Shown here: positions 55,839 through 64,000 of the stretch, one piece after another
Numbering within the stretch: position 1 is the first letter of the stretch
How the letters are laid out: each line of letters opens with the position of its first letter
Assembly: GCA_021807595.1 (NCBI GenBank)
Contig: JAKBCS010000001.1
Coordinates: 1 to 64,000 of the forward strand
Source: Planctomycetota bacterium
GTDB lineage: Bacteria > Planctomycetota > Planctomycetia > Gemmatales > Gemmataceae
Reading direction: 5' to 3'
Length of the DNA: 64,000 nt
The notes under the pieces: generated by a model
Told to the model about the DNA's origin: nothing
The model's database searches: none
Seen by the model: only the letters and a program-made list of their open reading frames with translations
Made by a program: the position numbers and the translations under genes

Positions 55839-56164
55839 GGAACCTCCTCATCGGATGTCGAGACGGACTCGAGATCCTTGTCGCTCCGCGCTCCATTCAC
55901 TCGTGCGAGGGTATTTTCAGACCCTAGCGAGGAAAGTCAATCTGTCTTTTGTGTAAGTTTTCACAAAGTCGGAAAAACGTCGGAACGAGAGGCCAACTCT
56001 ATCGACTGCCAGGAACTTCCCCCGTGTCATTGAGGGAAGTCCGTCCGAAAAAAAACCGAGAAAATGTCGCTTTTTCTGTTGCAGAATGCGGCGCGACGAA
56101 AGATACTTATTGGAGAGAGTATGAACGTCCTTGCATCCCTTCATCCATTTTTTGGAGGTAAACG
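55839..56164. other. 326-nt divergent intergenic region, atp operon / small secreted protein
   Basis: Less GC-rich than its surroundings, with short A and T runs at 55940-55980 and 56048-56085. It must carry the promoter of the atp operon and that of the plus-strand gene. I cannot name individual boxes and see no repeat or gene. Confidence 0.4.
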
Positions 56165-56503
56165 ATGTCTCGCCTGCGTTTTGTGCTGCCGTTGTTCGCC
56201 CTCAGTCTGTTTTCGACGGGATACCTCACGGGCGAGGATAAGAAGACGGATAAGGAGCCGGTTATCGTCAAGGCACAACTGCCGCGTTACTTCAAACAGC
56301 TCGGTCTCAACGACAAACAGAAAAAGGACATCTACTTGATTCAGGCGAAATATGCCATTGAAATCAAGAAACTCAACGATCAGATCGCCGCATTGAAAGA
56401 ACAATCCAAGGTGGATGTGGAGAACGTACTGACCGCCGGACAAAAGACGCGCTTGCGAGAAATTCGCAGCGGGACGGACAAAGATAAAGAGATCAAGAAG
56501 TGA
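56165..56503 (+). CDS. Small periplasmic helical protein, Spy/CpxP-like
   Basis: A 112-residue protein. The ATG follows GGAGG at 6 nt. The signal peptide covers residues 4-22 (LRFVLPLFALSLFSTGYLTG). The mature part is helical with LNDKQKKDIYLIQAKYAIEI and VENVLTAGQKTRLREI, similar to the LTxxQ pattern of Spy/CpxP chaperones. Similarity is only in pattern. Followed by an inverted repeat shared with the convergent gene. Confidence 0.65.
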   Translation: MSRLRFVLPLFALSLFSTGYLTGEDKKTDKEPVIVKAQLPRYFKQLGLNDKQKKDIYLIQAKYAIEIKKLNDQIAALKEQSKVDVENVLTAGQKTRLREIRSGTDKDKEIKK

Positions 56504-56513
56504 ACGACTTTCC

Positions 56514-56558
56514 CATCGGAAGCGTCGGCGTAAGATTCCACCGCCGATGCTTCCGATG
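56514..56558. terminator. 17-bp inverted repeat between convergent genes
   Basis: CATCGGAAGCGTCGGCG pairs with CGCCGATGCTTCCGATG (one G-T mismatch) across an 11-nt loop, 11 nt after the stop at 56503 and 15 nt from the convergent stop at 56573. No T-run, so its terminator role rests on position. Confidence 0.6.
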
Positions 56559-56572
56559 AGGTCTGGCAAGTC

Positions 56573-56836
56573 TCACACGATGGTACTGGTTCGATACAAC
56601 TCGAATGCGACTTGCCAGGCATCTCCGGCGCTGCCGAACTCCAAATCGGTGCCCAAGGCTTCGGGGCCGTCCACACTCTGGCGAAGAAAGGCGCGCCAAC
56701 TGCCGTTTTCGCCGCGCGCAATGCCCACGAACGCCTCGCCGAGGTTAGGCCCGTTCACCCTCAGCACCGAGTCCTCTCCGGCTGCTTCTGCCTTGCACTG
56801 ACGCTGTTTAAACCAAAACGGCACGATCGGTGACAT
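56573..56836 (-). CDS. Hypothetical protein
   Basis: An 87-residue soluble protein: MSPIVPFWFKQRQCKAEAAG at the start, then VNGPNLGEAFVGIARGENGS, WRAFLRQS and the end AWQVAFELYRTSTIV. The layout is one beta-rich domain with a final helix. Similar short proteins occur in Gemmata-like planctomycetes by my recollection. It lies upstream of the terminator-like repeat and downstream of two lipoprotein genes on the same strand. Confidence 0.6.
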   Translation of the reverse strand: MSPIVPFWFKQRQCKAEAAGEDSVLRVNGPNLGEAFVGIARGENGSWRAFLRQSVDGPEALGTDLEFGSAGDAWQVAFELYRTSTIV

Positions 56837-56860
56837 CCGGCATCTCCTGGTTCGGCTCGT

Positions 56861-57268
56861 TCATTCGCTCAGTCGCAGTTCGCGCACCTTGTCGTAAATT
56901 TGTTGCAGCGCGGCGCTGGTATCCTTGACGTTTTTGGCGGCGGCGGCCGCCTTCAGCTTTTGAGCATTCTTGGCCAGATCGCCACTTACCTCGGTCAACA
57001 CGTCCTTCTTCGTTTTAGGAATATCGTCTGCTTTGGACAGGAAACGAGCCGTTTGCTCGATCCCCTTGGCCAAATCCTCCACCTCGGCCCAATGATCGAG
57101 ATAGTAGGCGTCGAGCGCGGCGCGGGATTGACCGCGCGCTCGGGACAGTAATTCCGCGTAGGGCAAGACCTGGCCGTTCTCAGGCAGCGGTTGCAACGGC
57201 ATGCGTTCGGCCGGAACGGCGCAGCCGAGAGGTAAAACCAGTAACCCAAGAAGCAATTCGCGTCTCAT
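56861..57268 (-). CDS. Small putative lipoprotein, helical
   Basis: A 135-residue protein with lipobox LLVLPLGC, so it is probably lipidated at Cys16. The ATG has GAGGTG at 4-5 nt. The mature part is a helical bundle (LLSRARGQSRAALDAYYLD, DLAKGIEQTARFLSKADD, SAALQQIYDKVRELRLSE), a pattern seen in cytochrome-c'-like planctomycete proteins, but without the heme motif. Function unknown. Confidence 0.75.
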   Translation of the reverse strand: MRRELLLGLLVLPLGCAVPAERMPLQPLPENGQVLPYAELLSRARGQSRAALDAYYLDHWAEVEDLAKGIEQTARFLSKADDIPKTKKDVLTEVSGDLAKNAQKLKAAAAAKNVKDTSAALQQIYDKVRELRLSE

Positions 57269-57310
57269 GATGCACCTCGAAGAGATACTCCGCTGGTGGA
57301 TGTTCGGCGA

Positions 57311-57541
57311 TTATTGGCTGCGTTGGCCGTATTGTTGTTCGGGAAGCTCCATCCACGTCCGAGGGCCCATGCCGGGACGTAGGTTCGGATACGATAGGTA
57401 CCCATTTGCTCGATCCTGTTGTTCGGGGATCGGCATGCCTGGAGGCGCTACGTTTTGGAGGCGCGCATCGCGCATGCGCGGCCCCGTCGTCCCAGCGCAT
57501 CCGAACGACAACAACAGGCTTAACGCCAGAATTCGGCGCAT
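57311..57541 (-). CDS. Short putative lipoprotein
   Basis: A 76-residue protein with lipobox LLLSFGC near residue 15. The ATG at 57541 has AAGGAAG next to it. The mature part is Pro/Arg-rich without visible structure (APPGMPIPEQQ, MGPRTWMELPEQQYG). It lies 42 nt upstream of the next lipoprotein gene, so the two and perhaps the gene at 56573 share a transcript. Confidence 0.65.
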   Translation of the reverse strand: MRRILALSLLLSFGCAGTTGPRMRDARLQNVAPPGMPIPEQQDRANGYLSYPNLRPGMGPRTWMELPEQQYGQRSQ

Positions 57542-57899
57542 CTTCCTTGCTCCCTTCCGTGGCGAGAGGCGAGGTTCCGGCCCGCATCTCCGCCCTTAAT
57601 TATCCTGCATCATTGTACGCTTGTCATCGGGTGGCGCTAGAAAAATCGCCACGACAAACGCGCATCCTCGTGCAATCGCTACAACCCCTACAGCCGGAGT
57701 CCGCAGTCATCGGTATCGTCCGTTTTTTATCAATCCTATCGACTCGCCGTGGCCCACTTCGTTGCGAACGAGGCCAAGGCGCTCATCCCTGTCGTCCTAT
57801 CCGCCGAAGAAAAAGACGTATCGGCTGCTTTAGCTGCCGACCGTTCGATCTCACCCGGCAGCTGACGCCGCCGGCTCGCATTTGACACGAGAACGCTCC
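57542..57899. other. 358-nt divergent intergenic region before glgB
   Basis: No gene recognised. At 57857-57879 GGCAGCTGACGCCGCCGGCT plus CGC resembles one arm of a family B palindrome, so it may be a decayed copy. The rest shows nothing. Confidence 0.35.
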
Positions 57900-59879
57900 A
57901 TGATTGAAAAACTTTATCTCCCTACCACGCGGGTTCTGCATGGGGAAACGCTGCTGAGCGAAGAGGATCTGTACCTGTTCAACGAAGGCAGCCACTATCG
58001 CATGTACCGTCTGTTGGGCGCGCATCCGTGTGCGCGTAGCGGTGTGCCGGGAGTGCATTTTGGCGTGTGGGCACCTGGAGCGGAGCAAGTCTCCGTCATG
58101 GGCGAGTTCAACGGTTGGAGTAAGAATCGCCATCGCTTGCATCCGCGAGGCTGCTCCGGCGTTTGGAGTGGTTTCTTTCCCGGCATACCCATCGGAGCAG
58201 CCTACAAATATCACATCGTTTCGCGCGCCAACGATTACTCCGTCGATAAGGCCGATCCGTTTGCTTTCTATCAAGAAGTGCCGCCGCGCACCGCTTCTCT
58301 GGTCTGGGATCTCGACTACCATTGGCGCGACCGCGCCTGGATGCAGCAGCGCCGACATCAGAACGGTTTGTCCGCGCCCATGTCGATTTACGAAGTGCAT
58401 CTCGGATCGTGGATGCGCGTGCCGGAAGAGAACAATCGTCCTTTGATGTACCGCGAACTAGCGCCGCTCCTGGCCGATCATGTGCAACGGATGGGATTCA
58501 CCCACATCGAGTTTTTGCCGCTGACCGAGCATCCGTTCTACGGTTCGTGGGGCTATCAGACGACCGGCTACTTCGCGCCGACGAGCCGCTACGGCACGCC
58601 CCAAGATCTGATGGCCCTGATCGACTATTTGCACCAGCGCGGCATCGGGGTCATTCTCGATTGGGTCCCGTCGCACTTTCCCAGCGACGAACACGGTCTC
58701 GGCTACTTCGACGGCACGCACTTGTTCGAGCATTCCAACCCGCAGCTAGGCTACCATCCGGATTGGAATAGTCTTATTTTCAATTACGATCGCCACGAAG
58801 TGCGCAGCTTCCTGATGTCCAGTGCCATGTTTTGGTTGGATCGCTTCCACATCGACGCCTTGCGCGTCGATGCCGTGGCGTCGATGCTGTACCTCGATTA
58901 TTCGCGCAAAGCAGGCGAGTGGGTGCCCAACATCCACGGCGGCAACGAGAATCTGGGGGCCATCTCGTTCTTACGGCGACTCAACGAAGAAATCTATCGC
59001 AATTATCCGGATGTGCAGACCATCGCCGAGGAATCGACGGCGTGGCCGATGGTGTCGCGGCCCACGTCGCAGGGCGGACTCGGCTTCGGCATGAAGTGGG
59101 ACATGGGATGGATGCACGATACGCTCCGCTATCTGGCGCGCGACCCCATCCATCGACAGCACCACCACAACGAGTTGTCGTTCCGCATGATCTACGCCTT
59201 CTCCGAGAATTATGCGTTGCCGCTCTCGCACGATGAGGTGGTTCACGGCAAGGGATCGCTCTTGTCGAAAATGCCGGGCGACGACTGGCAGAAGTTCGCC
59301 AATCTTCGGCTCCTGTACGGCTATATGTTCGGCCAACCCGGCAAGAAGCTGCTGTTCATGGGCGGCGAGTGGGGCCACGGCGCGGAGTGGAATCACGAAA
59401 AGAGCCTCGATTGGCACCAACTCGAGCATCCGCTTCACGCCGGAACGATGCAGTGGGTAGCGGACTTGAATCGTCTGTATCGGAGCGAGTCGGCCCTCCA
59501 CGATTACGATTGCCAACCGCAAGGCTTCCAATGGATCGACTGCGACGACGCGGCAGCCAGCACCATCAGCTTCATTCGCAGAGGCGCGTACACCGAAGAG
59601 ACGATTCTGGTTCTCTGCAACTTCACTCCGGTCCCGCGACAAGAATATCGAGTCGGCGTGCCGTTCGGCGGCTTCTGGGAAGAGGTGTTGAACGGCGACG
59701 CGCGGCAATATGGCGGCGGCGGCATCGATAATGCCGGTGGTCAGTGGGCTTCCGCGACACCGAGGAACGGGCAACCGTACTCCCTCATTCTGACGGTGCC
59801 GCCACTCGCTGCCGTCTTCTTCAAGGGAACTCCGAACACCGATGCGCCCGTGTCGCCGTCCCGCTTGTTGAGCGAATAA
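57900..59879 (+). CDS. glgB: 1,4-alpha-glucan branching enzyme
   Basis: A 659-residue GH13 enzyme that makes alpha-1,6 branches in glycogen. The ATG at 57900 is chosen over a TTG at 57882. The N-terminal CBM48 region has HFGVWAPGAEQVSVMGEFNG. The barrel has FYGSWGYQTTGYFAPTSRYG, the nucleophile region DALRVDAVASMLYLDYSR, the acid/base Glu in TIAEESTAWP and the last Asp in ALPLSHDEVVHGKGSL. No other glycogen gene lies nearby in the window. Confidence 0.95.
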   Translation: MIEKLYLPTTRVLHGETLLSEEDLYLFNEGSHYRMYRLLGAHPCARSGVPGVHFGVWAPGAEQVSVMGEFNGWSKNRHRLHPRGCSGVWSGFFPGIPIGAAYKYHIVSRANDYSVDKADPFAFYQEVPPRTASLVWDLDYHWRDRAWMQQRRHQNGLSAPMSIYEVHLGSWMRVPEENNRPLMYRELAPLLADHVQRMGFTHIEFLPLTEHPFYGSWGYQTTGYFAPTSRYGTPQDLMALIDYLHQRGIGVILDWVPSHFPSDEHGLGYFDGTHLFEHSNPQLGYHPDWNSLIFNYDRHEVRSFLMSSAMFWLDRFHIDALRVDAVASMLYLDYSRKAGEWVPNIHGGNENLGAISFLRRLNEEIYRNYPDVQTIAEESTAWPMVSRPTSQGGLGFGMKWDMGWMHDTLRYLARDPIHRQHHHNELSFRMIYAFSENYALPLSHDEVVHGKGSLLSKMPGDDWQKFANLRLLYGYMFGQPGKKLLFMGGEWGHGAEWNHEKSLDWHQLEHPLHAGTMQWVADLNRLYRSESALHDYDCQPQGFQWIDCDDAAASTISFIRRGAYTEETILVLCNFTPVPRQEYRVGVPFGGFWEEVLNGDARQYGGGGIDNAGGQWASATPRNGQPYSLILTVPPLAAVFFKGTPNTDAPVSPSRLLSE

Positions 59880-59963
59880 AGACTCGCTCGACGAAACGAA
59901 ACGTGGTACTCTTTGGATGCTCTCTTTCAAGCGATACGAGACATCCAAAGAGGACCATTTACC

Positions 59964-61019
59964 ATGCGACGGCATCGACGATTTGCGACGTTGGTTCTGT
60001 GTACCGCGCCCATTCTGGTTCCGTTGGCCGCGTCCGGGGACAAAACCGAAGATTTTCCTAAACCGACGGCGACGACGGCGGATGAGCCTCGCGCCAAAAC
60101 GCCATCGCTGCCCGCCGCCGCCCGCTTTCTTGACGCGGCAGCCGTCAATTGGACGCGCGATCGTAAGTGCGTCACTTGTCATACCAACGTTCCCTATCTG
60201 TTCGCGCGCTCGGCGATCAAAGATGCTCCCAAGGAAGGACCAGCGCTGGTCCGCCGATTTTTCGAGGGGCGCGTGGCGCATTGGGACGACGAGGACAAGG
60301 CGGCGAAGCCGCGTTGGGATGCCGAGGTTGTCGTGACCGCTGCCGCGCTGGCTTTCGACGATGCCCAGACGACGGGCAAGCTGCATCCGCTGACGCGCAA
60401 GGCACTCGACCGCATGTGGACGTTGCAACGCGCCGATGGGTCGTGGAGTTGGCTCAAATGCGGCTGGCCTCCGTTTGAACACGACGATTCTTACGGCGCG
60501 CTCCTGGCCGCCCTCGCCGTCGCCACGGCTCCGCAAGCGTATGCGCGAACCGAGAAAGCCAGCGCTGGAATCGCCAAACTCAAAGGCTATCTCGCCAAAA
60601 ATCCGCCGCCTGCACTCCATCACAAAACGTGGCTCCTCTGGGGGGCGACCAAGCTAAGCGGGTTGATGTCCAACGAGCAAAAGCTGCAAACCGTGAAGGA
60701 ACTGCTCGCCCTCCAACGCGATGACGGCGGTTGGAGTCTGCCGTCGCTGGGCGATTGGAAAGGTCACGATGGCCGAGAGAACGACAAGAACGCACCGAGC
60801 GACGGATATGCGACCGGCCTTGTCGTTTATGTATTGCGGCAAGCCGGCACTCCGGCGAAAGACGAGGCGATTCGACGCGGCGTCGATTGGTTGCGGACCA
60901 ATCAGCGTGCTTCCGGCCGCTGGTTCACGCGGTCGCTCAACTCGAATGGCGCACACTTCATCACTAATGCCGGCACCGCTTTCGCCGTCATGGCTCTGAC
61001 GGCCTGCGCGGAGAAGTAA
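59964..61019 (+). CDS. Secreted cyclase-fold (alpha/alpha-barrel) protein with a CxxCH motif
   Basis: A 351-residue exported protein. The ATG at 59964 gives a signal peptide (FATLVLCTAPILVPLAASG). A heme-c-type motif RKCVTCHTN stands near residue 68. From there the protein has squalene-hopene/prenyltransferase-like repeats with the QxxDGxW signature: LQRADGSWSW, LQRDDGGWSLP and NQRASGRWF. Planctomycetes have many cyclase-fold proteins that need not be cyclases; the DxDD catalytic motif of squalene-hopene cyclases is not seen. A single heme or a structural CxxC is possible. Follows glgB by 84 nt. Confidence 0.75.
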   Translation: MRRHRRFATLVLCTAPILVPLAASGDKTEDFPKPTATTADEPRAKTPSLPAAARFLDAAAVNWTRDRKCVTCHTNVPYLFARSAIKDAPKEGPALVRRFFEGRVAHWDDEDKAAKPRWDAEVVVTAAALAFDDAQTTGKLHPLTRKALDRMWTLQRADGSWSWLKCGWPPFEHDDSYGALLAALAVATAPQAYARTEKASAGIAKLKGYLAKNPPPALHHKTWLLWGATKLSGLMSNEQKLQTVKELLALQRDDGGWSLPSLGDWKGHDGRENDKNAPSDGYATGLVVYVLRQAGTPAKDEAIRRGVDWLRTNQRASGRWFTRSLNSNGAHFITNAGTAFAVMALTACAEK

Positions 61020-61024
61020 GAATC

Positions 61025-61156
61025 GATCCGAAAAGTCCTTCTCCCCTGTTTTCAGGGGGAGAGTGGTTGGGGTGAAGGGGAGGTTTTCCGCAGACACTCG
61101 CCCCTCACCTCCCAGCCCTTCTCCCCGCGTACAGGGGAGAGGGGGCCTTTCGGATA
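61025..61156. repeat. Nested palindromic repeat, family A, copy 3
   Basis: Two family A hairpin cores (CCTTCTCCCCTG...CAGGGGGAGAG and CCTTCTCCCC...GGGGAGAGG) with GGTTGGGGTGAAGGGG and CCCCTCACC inside. The outer arms ATCCGAAAAG and CTTTCGGAT are particular to this copy. It lies just after the cyclase-fold gene and fills a third of the 392-nt gap 61020-61411; nothing else was recognised there. Confidence 0.8.
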
Positions 61157-61411
61157 GCCGCTAATACCGCTTCGCTTAGCGAGGGACGGCTGGGCTTCGT
61201 CCCCCACAAGGCGAGGCGAGCTTCTCCACCATCTCCGCCTTTCCCATCCTCCCCCAACCTCCTTTGGCTCGACGAATGCTCTGGCATTTTTAGTCGGCGT
61301 GTTGCAAGATAGTCGCCGTGCTTGACGGCACCTCAGCCGGGCGGCGTTCCCTATCTGGCCGCGGCGAACCCCGACACGATGTCAGTCGGACTTGTTGCGA
61401 GGACACGAGCG

Positions 61412-63469
61412 ATGTTGTTCATGATACGAATGCTCATATGTTCAGTCGTCTTACTTTTGGCTCTGGCTCCTCTCGGTCCCGCCGCTCCCCTCGCTCCATC
61501 GGGCGAACGAACCGTCTACCTAGCGCGCAATCTGTCGGACGAACAATTGATCGTTGTCGGCTCGGCATTGTCGGCTTGGCGGCCCGATAGTGTTTTGCTG
61601 CTCGATTCTCTGAAAGCCGCACCGTATCTGAAAGCGTTCCTGGCCGCCTATAAGCCAACGCGCGTTGTTACGGTCGGTGGCGATTTAGAGGGTCTAACCG
61701 ATTTGGAGTCTCGGCTCGATGTGAAGACGGAAACGATGGACGCGGGGGCATTCGAGCGGCCGGCGATGTTGTGGGGTTCCCTGTTTCATCGAACCGAGGA
61801 GGTCGTCGTTTGTCCCGATCGCCCGCGTGGCATGTTACTCCAAGCGGCATGTTTGGCTGGATCGTTACGAGCGCCGTTGTATGTGCTTCACGGTCGCAAG
61901 AGCGAGCGCGAGAAGTTGGCCAGAAGTCTCGGCGCTTGGAATACCCATCGCGTCTATCTCGTCGGTAAGGCGGAAAAATGGACGGAGCAAATAGGCGGCA
62001 TCGAACGCATCACACTCTCCGGCGAAAGCGCCGTCGCCGCCGCGTATCAGAAACAAGTAGCTCGCATGGGCCGCATCGACAATGCCATCGTCGCCAATCC
62101 CGCCGACACCCGCGACGAATGGGGAAGTATGTCGGCGTTGGCTCCGTGGCTGGCGTGTCGACGCCGCGCCGCGCTGTTACTGACGAATGCCGAAGGATCG
62201 AACGTCGCCGAGGTAATGGAGCGCGCCCAGCGACGCGAGGTGCTGCGTCGTCTCGATTGTCTTCTGTATCTGGCCAATTTGAAAGCGATTCCGGTGTGGC
62301 GTCGGCCCAATCCAATCCTCGGCGACAAGGATCAAGAAATCGAGATGGAGCCGTTGACGCCGACCGGCAATCGACCGTTCAGCTACTCCATCGGACGCCT
62401 CTTTCACGAAGATCGGGCCGTCGTGCCGTTGATGTTGGCACGGCAACGAATGTTTCTCGAATCGAAGCAACCGCTCAAGGCGTTGGTGGCCAGCAATTCC
62501 GGCGGCGGACTCAGTCTGTTGGAAACCTTTTCGCGCAACACGATTGAGGGGCTGCGCCATGCCGGCGTGGAGACGACGACGTTGATCGGCAAACAAGTGA
62601 GCCGCGAAGAAGTGCGCAAGCAAATGCCGCGTCACAATTTGTTTCTGTGGGAAGGCCATTCCGGCACGCTGATGAACGATTACGAGTTTCCAACCTGGGA
62701 CGACGCTCTGCCGCCGACGTTCGTTTTCTTGCAAAGCTGCCTGTCGCTGACGGAACCGCGCGTCGGTTCGCTCTTGCAGCGAGGCGCGTTCGCCGCGATG
62801 GGTTCCTCGACGCGCGCCTATTCCGGCTCCGGCGGCGCGTGTTCGCTGGCCTTCTTCAACTCGGTGGCTTACGAGGATCGAACGACCGGCGACGCGCTGC
62901 GGCAAGCGAAGAATTTCCTTCTCCTTTACTCGCTTTTGAAAGAAAAGCGGCTCGGCAAAGAGGCCAAGCGAGGCGGAGCCAACATCCGCTCGGCGTGGGC
63001 CTTTACGCTATGGGGCGATCCGTCCTTGAAGCTGCCGTTGCCGCCACGCCGAGCCAAGGAGGCGGCGTGTGCGCCTTTCGTGCGCCACGAGGTCCGGGGG
63101 AATACCATCGTCGTTTCCCTTCCGGAGAAGCCCAAGACTCCCGTGTTGACCGAGAAATATCGCACCGAACTACTCCCCAATGAGCGCGCCGCCGGCTTGG
63201 TGAAAAAAGAGAAGATCGAGGAGAAGCGGCCATTGGTGCCGTTCGTCTTCGCCGAAGTGCATCTACCCCAAGCGCGGCTGGGACAGACACCGAGTCTCAG
63301 CAGTCGCCTGCCGTCCAACCGTTGGGTTTTCTGTTGGGACGAGCGGCGGCGATGCGGCTATCTTCTCGTCGCGCCGCGCGCCTCGGACACCGAGGAGATG
63401 CGGTTCCACGTTCGCTGGGAATCGGTGGAAGCGAAGGCAGAAATACGAAGTGCCAATGGCGCGGATTAA
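61412..63469 (+). CDS. Secreted caspase-fold protein, C25 (gingipain)-like
   Basis: A 685-residue exported protein. The ATG at 61412 has GAGGA at 9 nt and opens a signal peptide (MLICSVVLLLALAPLGPAAP). The N-terminal 300 residues alternate strand and helix (VVTVGGDLEGL, RVYLVGKAEKW). Around residues 400-500 are the catalytic-type motifs of the caspase-hemoglobinase clan: LFLWEGHSGTL with His and TFVFLQSCLS with Cys, then GAFAAMGSSTRAYSGSGG. The C-terminal 150 residues are beta-rich. A cysteine peptidase role is likely from the His/Cys pair but unproven. Confidence 0.65.
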   Translation: MLFMIRMLICSVVLLLALAPLGPAAPLAPSGERTVYLARNLSDEQLIVVGSALSAWRPDSVLLLDSLKAAPYLKAFLAAYKPTRVVTVGGDLEGLTDLESRLDVKTETMDAGAFERPAMLWGSLFHRTEEVVVCPDRPRGMLLQAACLAGSLRAPLYVLHGRKSEREKLARSLGAWNTHRVYLVGKAEKWTEQIGGIERITLSGESAVAAAYQKQVARMGRIDNAIVANPADTRDEWGSMSALAPWLACRRRAALLLTNAEGSNVAEVMERAQRREVLRRLDCLLYLANLKAIPVWRRPNPILGDKDQEIEMEPLTPTGNRPFSYSIGRLFHEDRAVVPLMLARQRMFLESKQPLKALVASNSGGGLSLLETFSRNTIEGLRHAGVETTTLIGKQVSREEVRKQMPRHNLFLWEGHSGTLMNDYEFPTWDDALPPTFVFLQSCLSLTEPRVGSLLQRGAFAAMGSSTRAYSGSGGACSLAFFNSVAYEDRTTGDALRQAKNFLLLYSLLKEKRLGKEAKRGGANIRSAWAFTLWGDPSLKLPLPPRRAKEAACAPFVRHEVRGNTIVVSLPEKPKTPVLTEKYRTELLPNERAAGLVKKEKIEEKRPLVPFVFAEVHLPQARLGQTPSLSSRLPSNRWVFCWDERRRCGYLLVAPRASDTEEMRFHVRWESVEAKAEIRSANGAD

Positions 63470-63477
63470 TCTCATTT

Positions 63478-63538
63478 CGAGCGGGGGCCGTAAGCCTCCG
63501 GAGTGAGCGTCTCAGGGGGGTGTTCGACCCCCGCTCGG
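63478..63538. repeat. Palindromic repeat, family B, copy 4
   Basis: CGAGCGGGGGCCGTAAGCC and GTTCGACCCCCGCTCGG form the outer stem with a less perfect centre. It lies between the C25-like gene and the gene at 63565. Confidence 0.8.
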
Positions 63539-63564
63539 ATGTTTCGAGAAACGAAAGGCAAACG

Positions 63565-64000
63565 ATGTCAAGGACGACGTTGTGTGCATGGACGGCGGTG
63601 GCGTTGACGTTGCTATCGGGGACATGGATGGCGGTGCGCTATCGAGTCCTCGGCGCGGAGTTGGGCCGGCCGCGCGGAGCATGGAAAATCACCCTGGCGG
63701 TTCACGGCGTCAGTCAAGGCAACGCCCGTCTGGCCACCGCGATGCCGCTCAATCTCAAGCGACAATCGGTGGTCCAGGAGACGTTTACCAGCGAACGGCT
63801 TTCCTACAAACCGCCGGAGGCGAAGCACCCGGATCGCCGAACTGTCGTCTGGTCTCAGCGCGGCGGCGTTCCCGACGGTCCTTTCCGCGCGCGGTACGAA
63901 TGTTCCGTCGACCTCGATCCCCACGCCTCGCCGAATCATGCAAAAGGCAGCCTGTATGCCGCGCCAGGCCCCGGCGAATACCTTGGCGTGGATACCGCCG
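63565..64000 (+). CDS. N-terminal part of a probable inactive-transglutaminase (UUP1-like) membrane protein; runs off the window
   Basis: The first 145 residues only. The ATG has AAAGG at 6 nt. A hydrophobic anchor lies at residues 7-25 (CAWTAVALTLLSGTWMAVRY). The following text (WKITLAVHGVSQGNARLATA, MPLNLKRQSVVQETFTSERL, RRTVVWSQRGGVP, ARYECSVDL) resembles the exported N-terminus of planctomycete transglutaminase-like proteins that are often fused to seven transmembrane helices. The identification is tentative because the core domain is outside the window. Confidence 0.5.
   Translation, partial: MSRTTLCAWTAVALTLLSGTWMAVRYRVLGAELGRPRGAWKITLAVHGVSQGNARLATAMPLNLKRQSVVQETFTSERLSYKPPEAKHPDRRTVVWSQRGGVPDGPFRARYECSVDLDPHASPNHAKGSLYAAPGPGEYLGVDTA

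Overview
The window looks like the chromosome of a planctomycete, most likely of the Gemmata group. The evidence is the protein families present: two DUF1559 pseudopilin-like proteins, two CRTAC1-type FG-GAP/ASPIC-UnbV proteins, a TIGR03067-like small secreted protein, many short signal-peptide or lipoprotein genes, a chlamydia/plant-type FabI and an atp operon with planctomycete-style insertions. No rRNA, tRNA, CRISPR array, integrase or complete insertion sequence was recognised. The sequence is GC-rich and carries many hairpin-forming dispersed repeats between genes.

Layout. 1-16600, nearly all minus strand: two CRTAC1-like proteins, a DUF1559 protein and two members of a small secreted protein family; then an operon of a heavy-metal RND efflux adaptor and pump, a two-domain AhpD-like protein and a TIGR03067-like protein; then a second DUF1559 protein, a lipoprotein and a third small secreted paralogue. 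16900-23300: a large secreted protein, fabI, and opcA-zwf. 23700-30400, plus strand: an AurF-like diiron oxygenase, an AsnB-like amidotransferase, a DevCAB-like exporter and a DUF3775 protein, which together resemble a small biosynthesis-and-export cluster. 30450-34800: two decayed genes, small hypothetical genes, an HtrA-like protease and a protein ending in an SSB-like tail. 34900-46700: a TPR metallopeptidase-like protein, an M20 hydrolase, an FHA-GAF sigma-54 activator, a metallophosphoesterase, an acyltransferase, an isoprenylcysteine-methyltransferase-like protein and a hydrolase/membrane fusion. 46676-55838, minus strand: the complete F1Fo ATP synthase operon, interrupted between atpG and atpD by a zinc-ribbon gene and a nucleotidyltransferase gene. 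56100-64000: small secreted proteins, glgB, a cyclase-fold protein with a CxxCH motif, a C25-like caspase-fold protein and the start of a transglutaminase-like protein.

The observation most worth following is a pair of in-frame TGA codons. One replaces the second cysteine of the CxxC motif in the AhpD-like gene. The other follows a Gly-Cys-Gly in a DUF1559 gene. In both genes the reading frame stays open on both sides, the TGA is directly followed by ATG, and a short hairpin with GGU in its loop lies 20-30 nt downstream, as in bacterial SECIS elements. The AhpD-like case is a good selenoprotein candidate; the DUF1559 case is weaker. TGA is also used as an ordinary stop here, so this is not a genetic-code change. 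Two clearly decayed genes nearby carry TAG stops instead.
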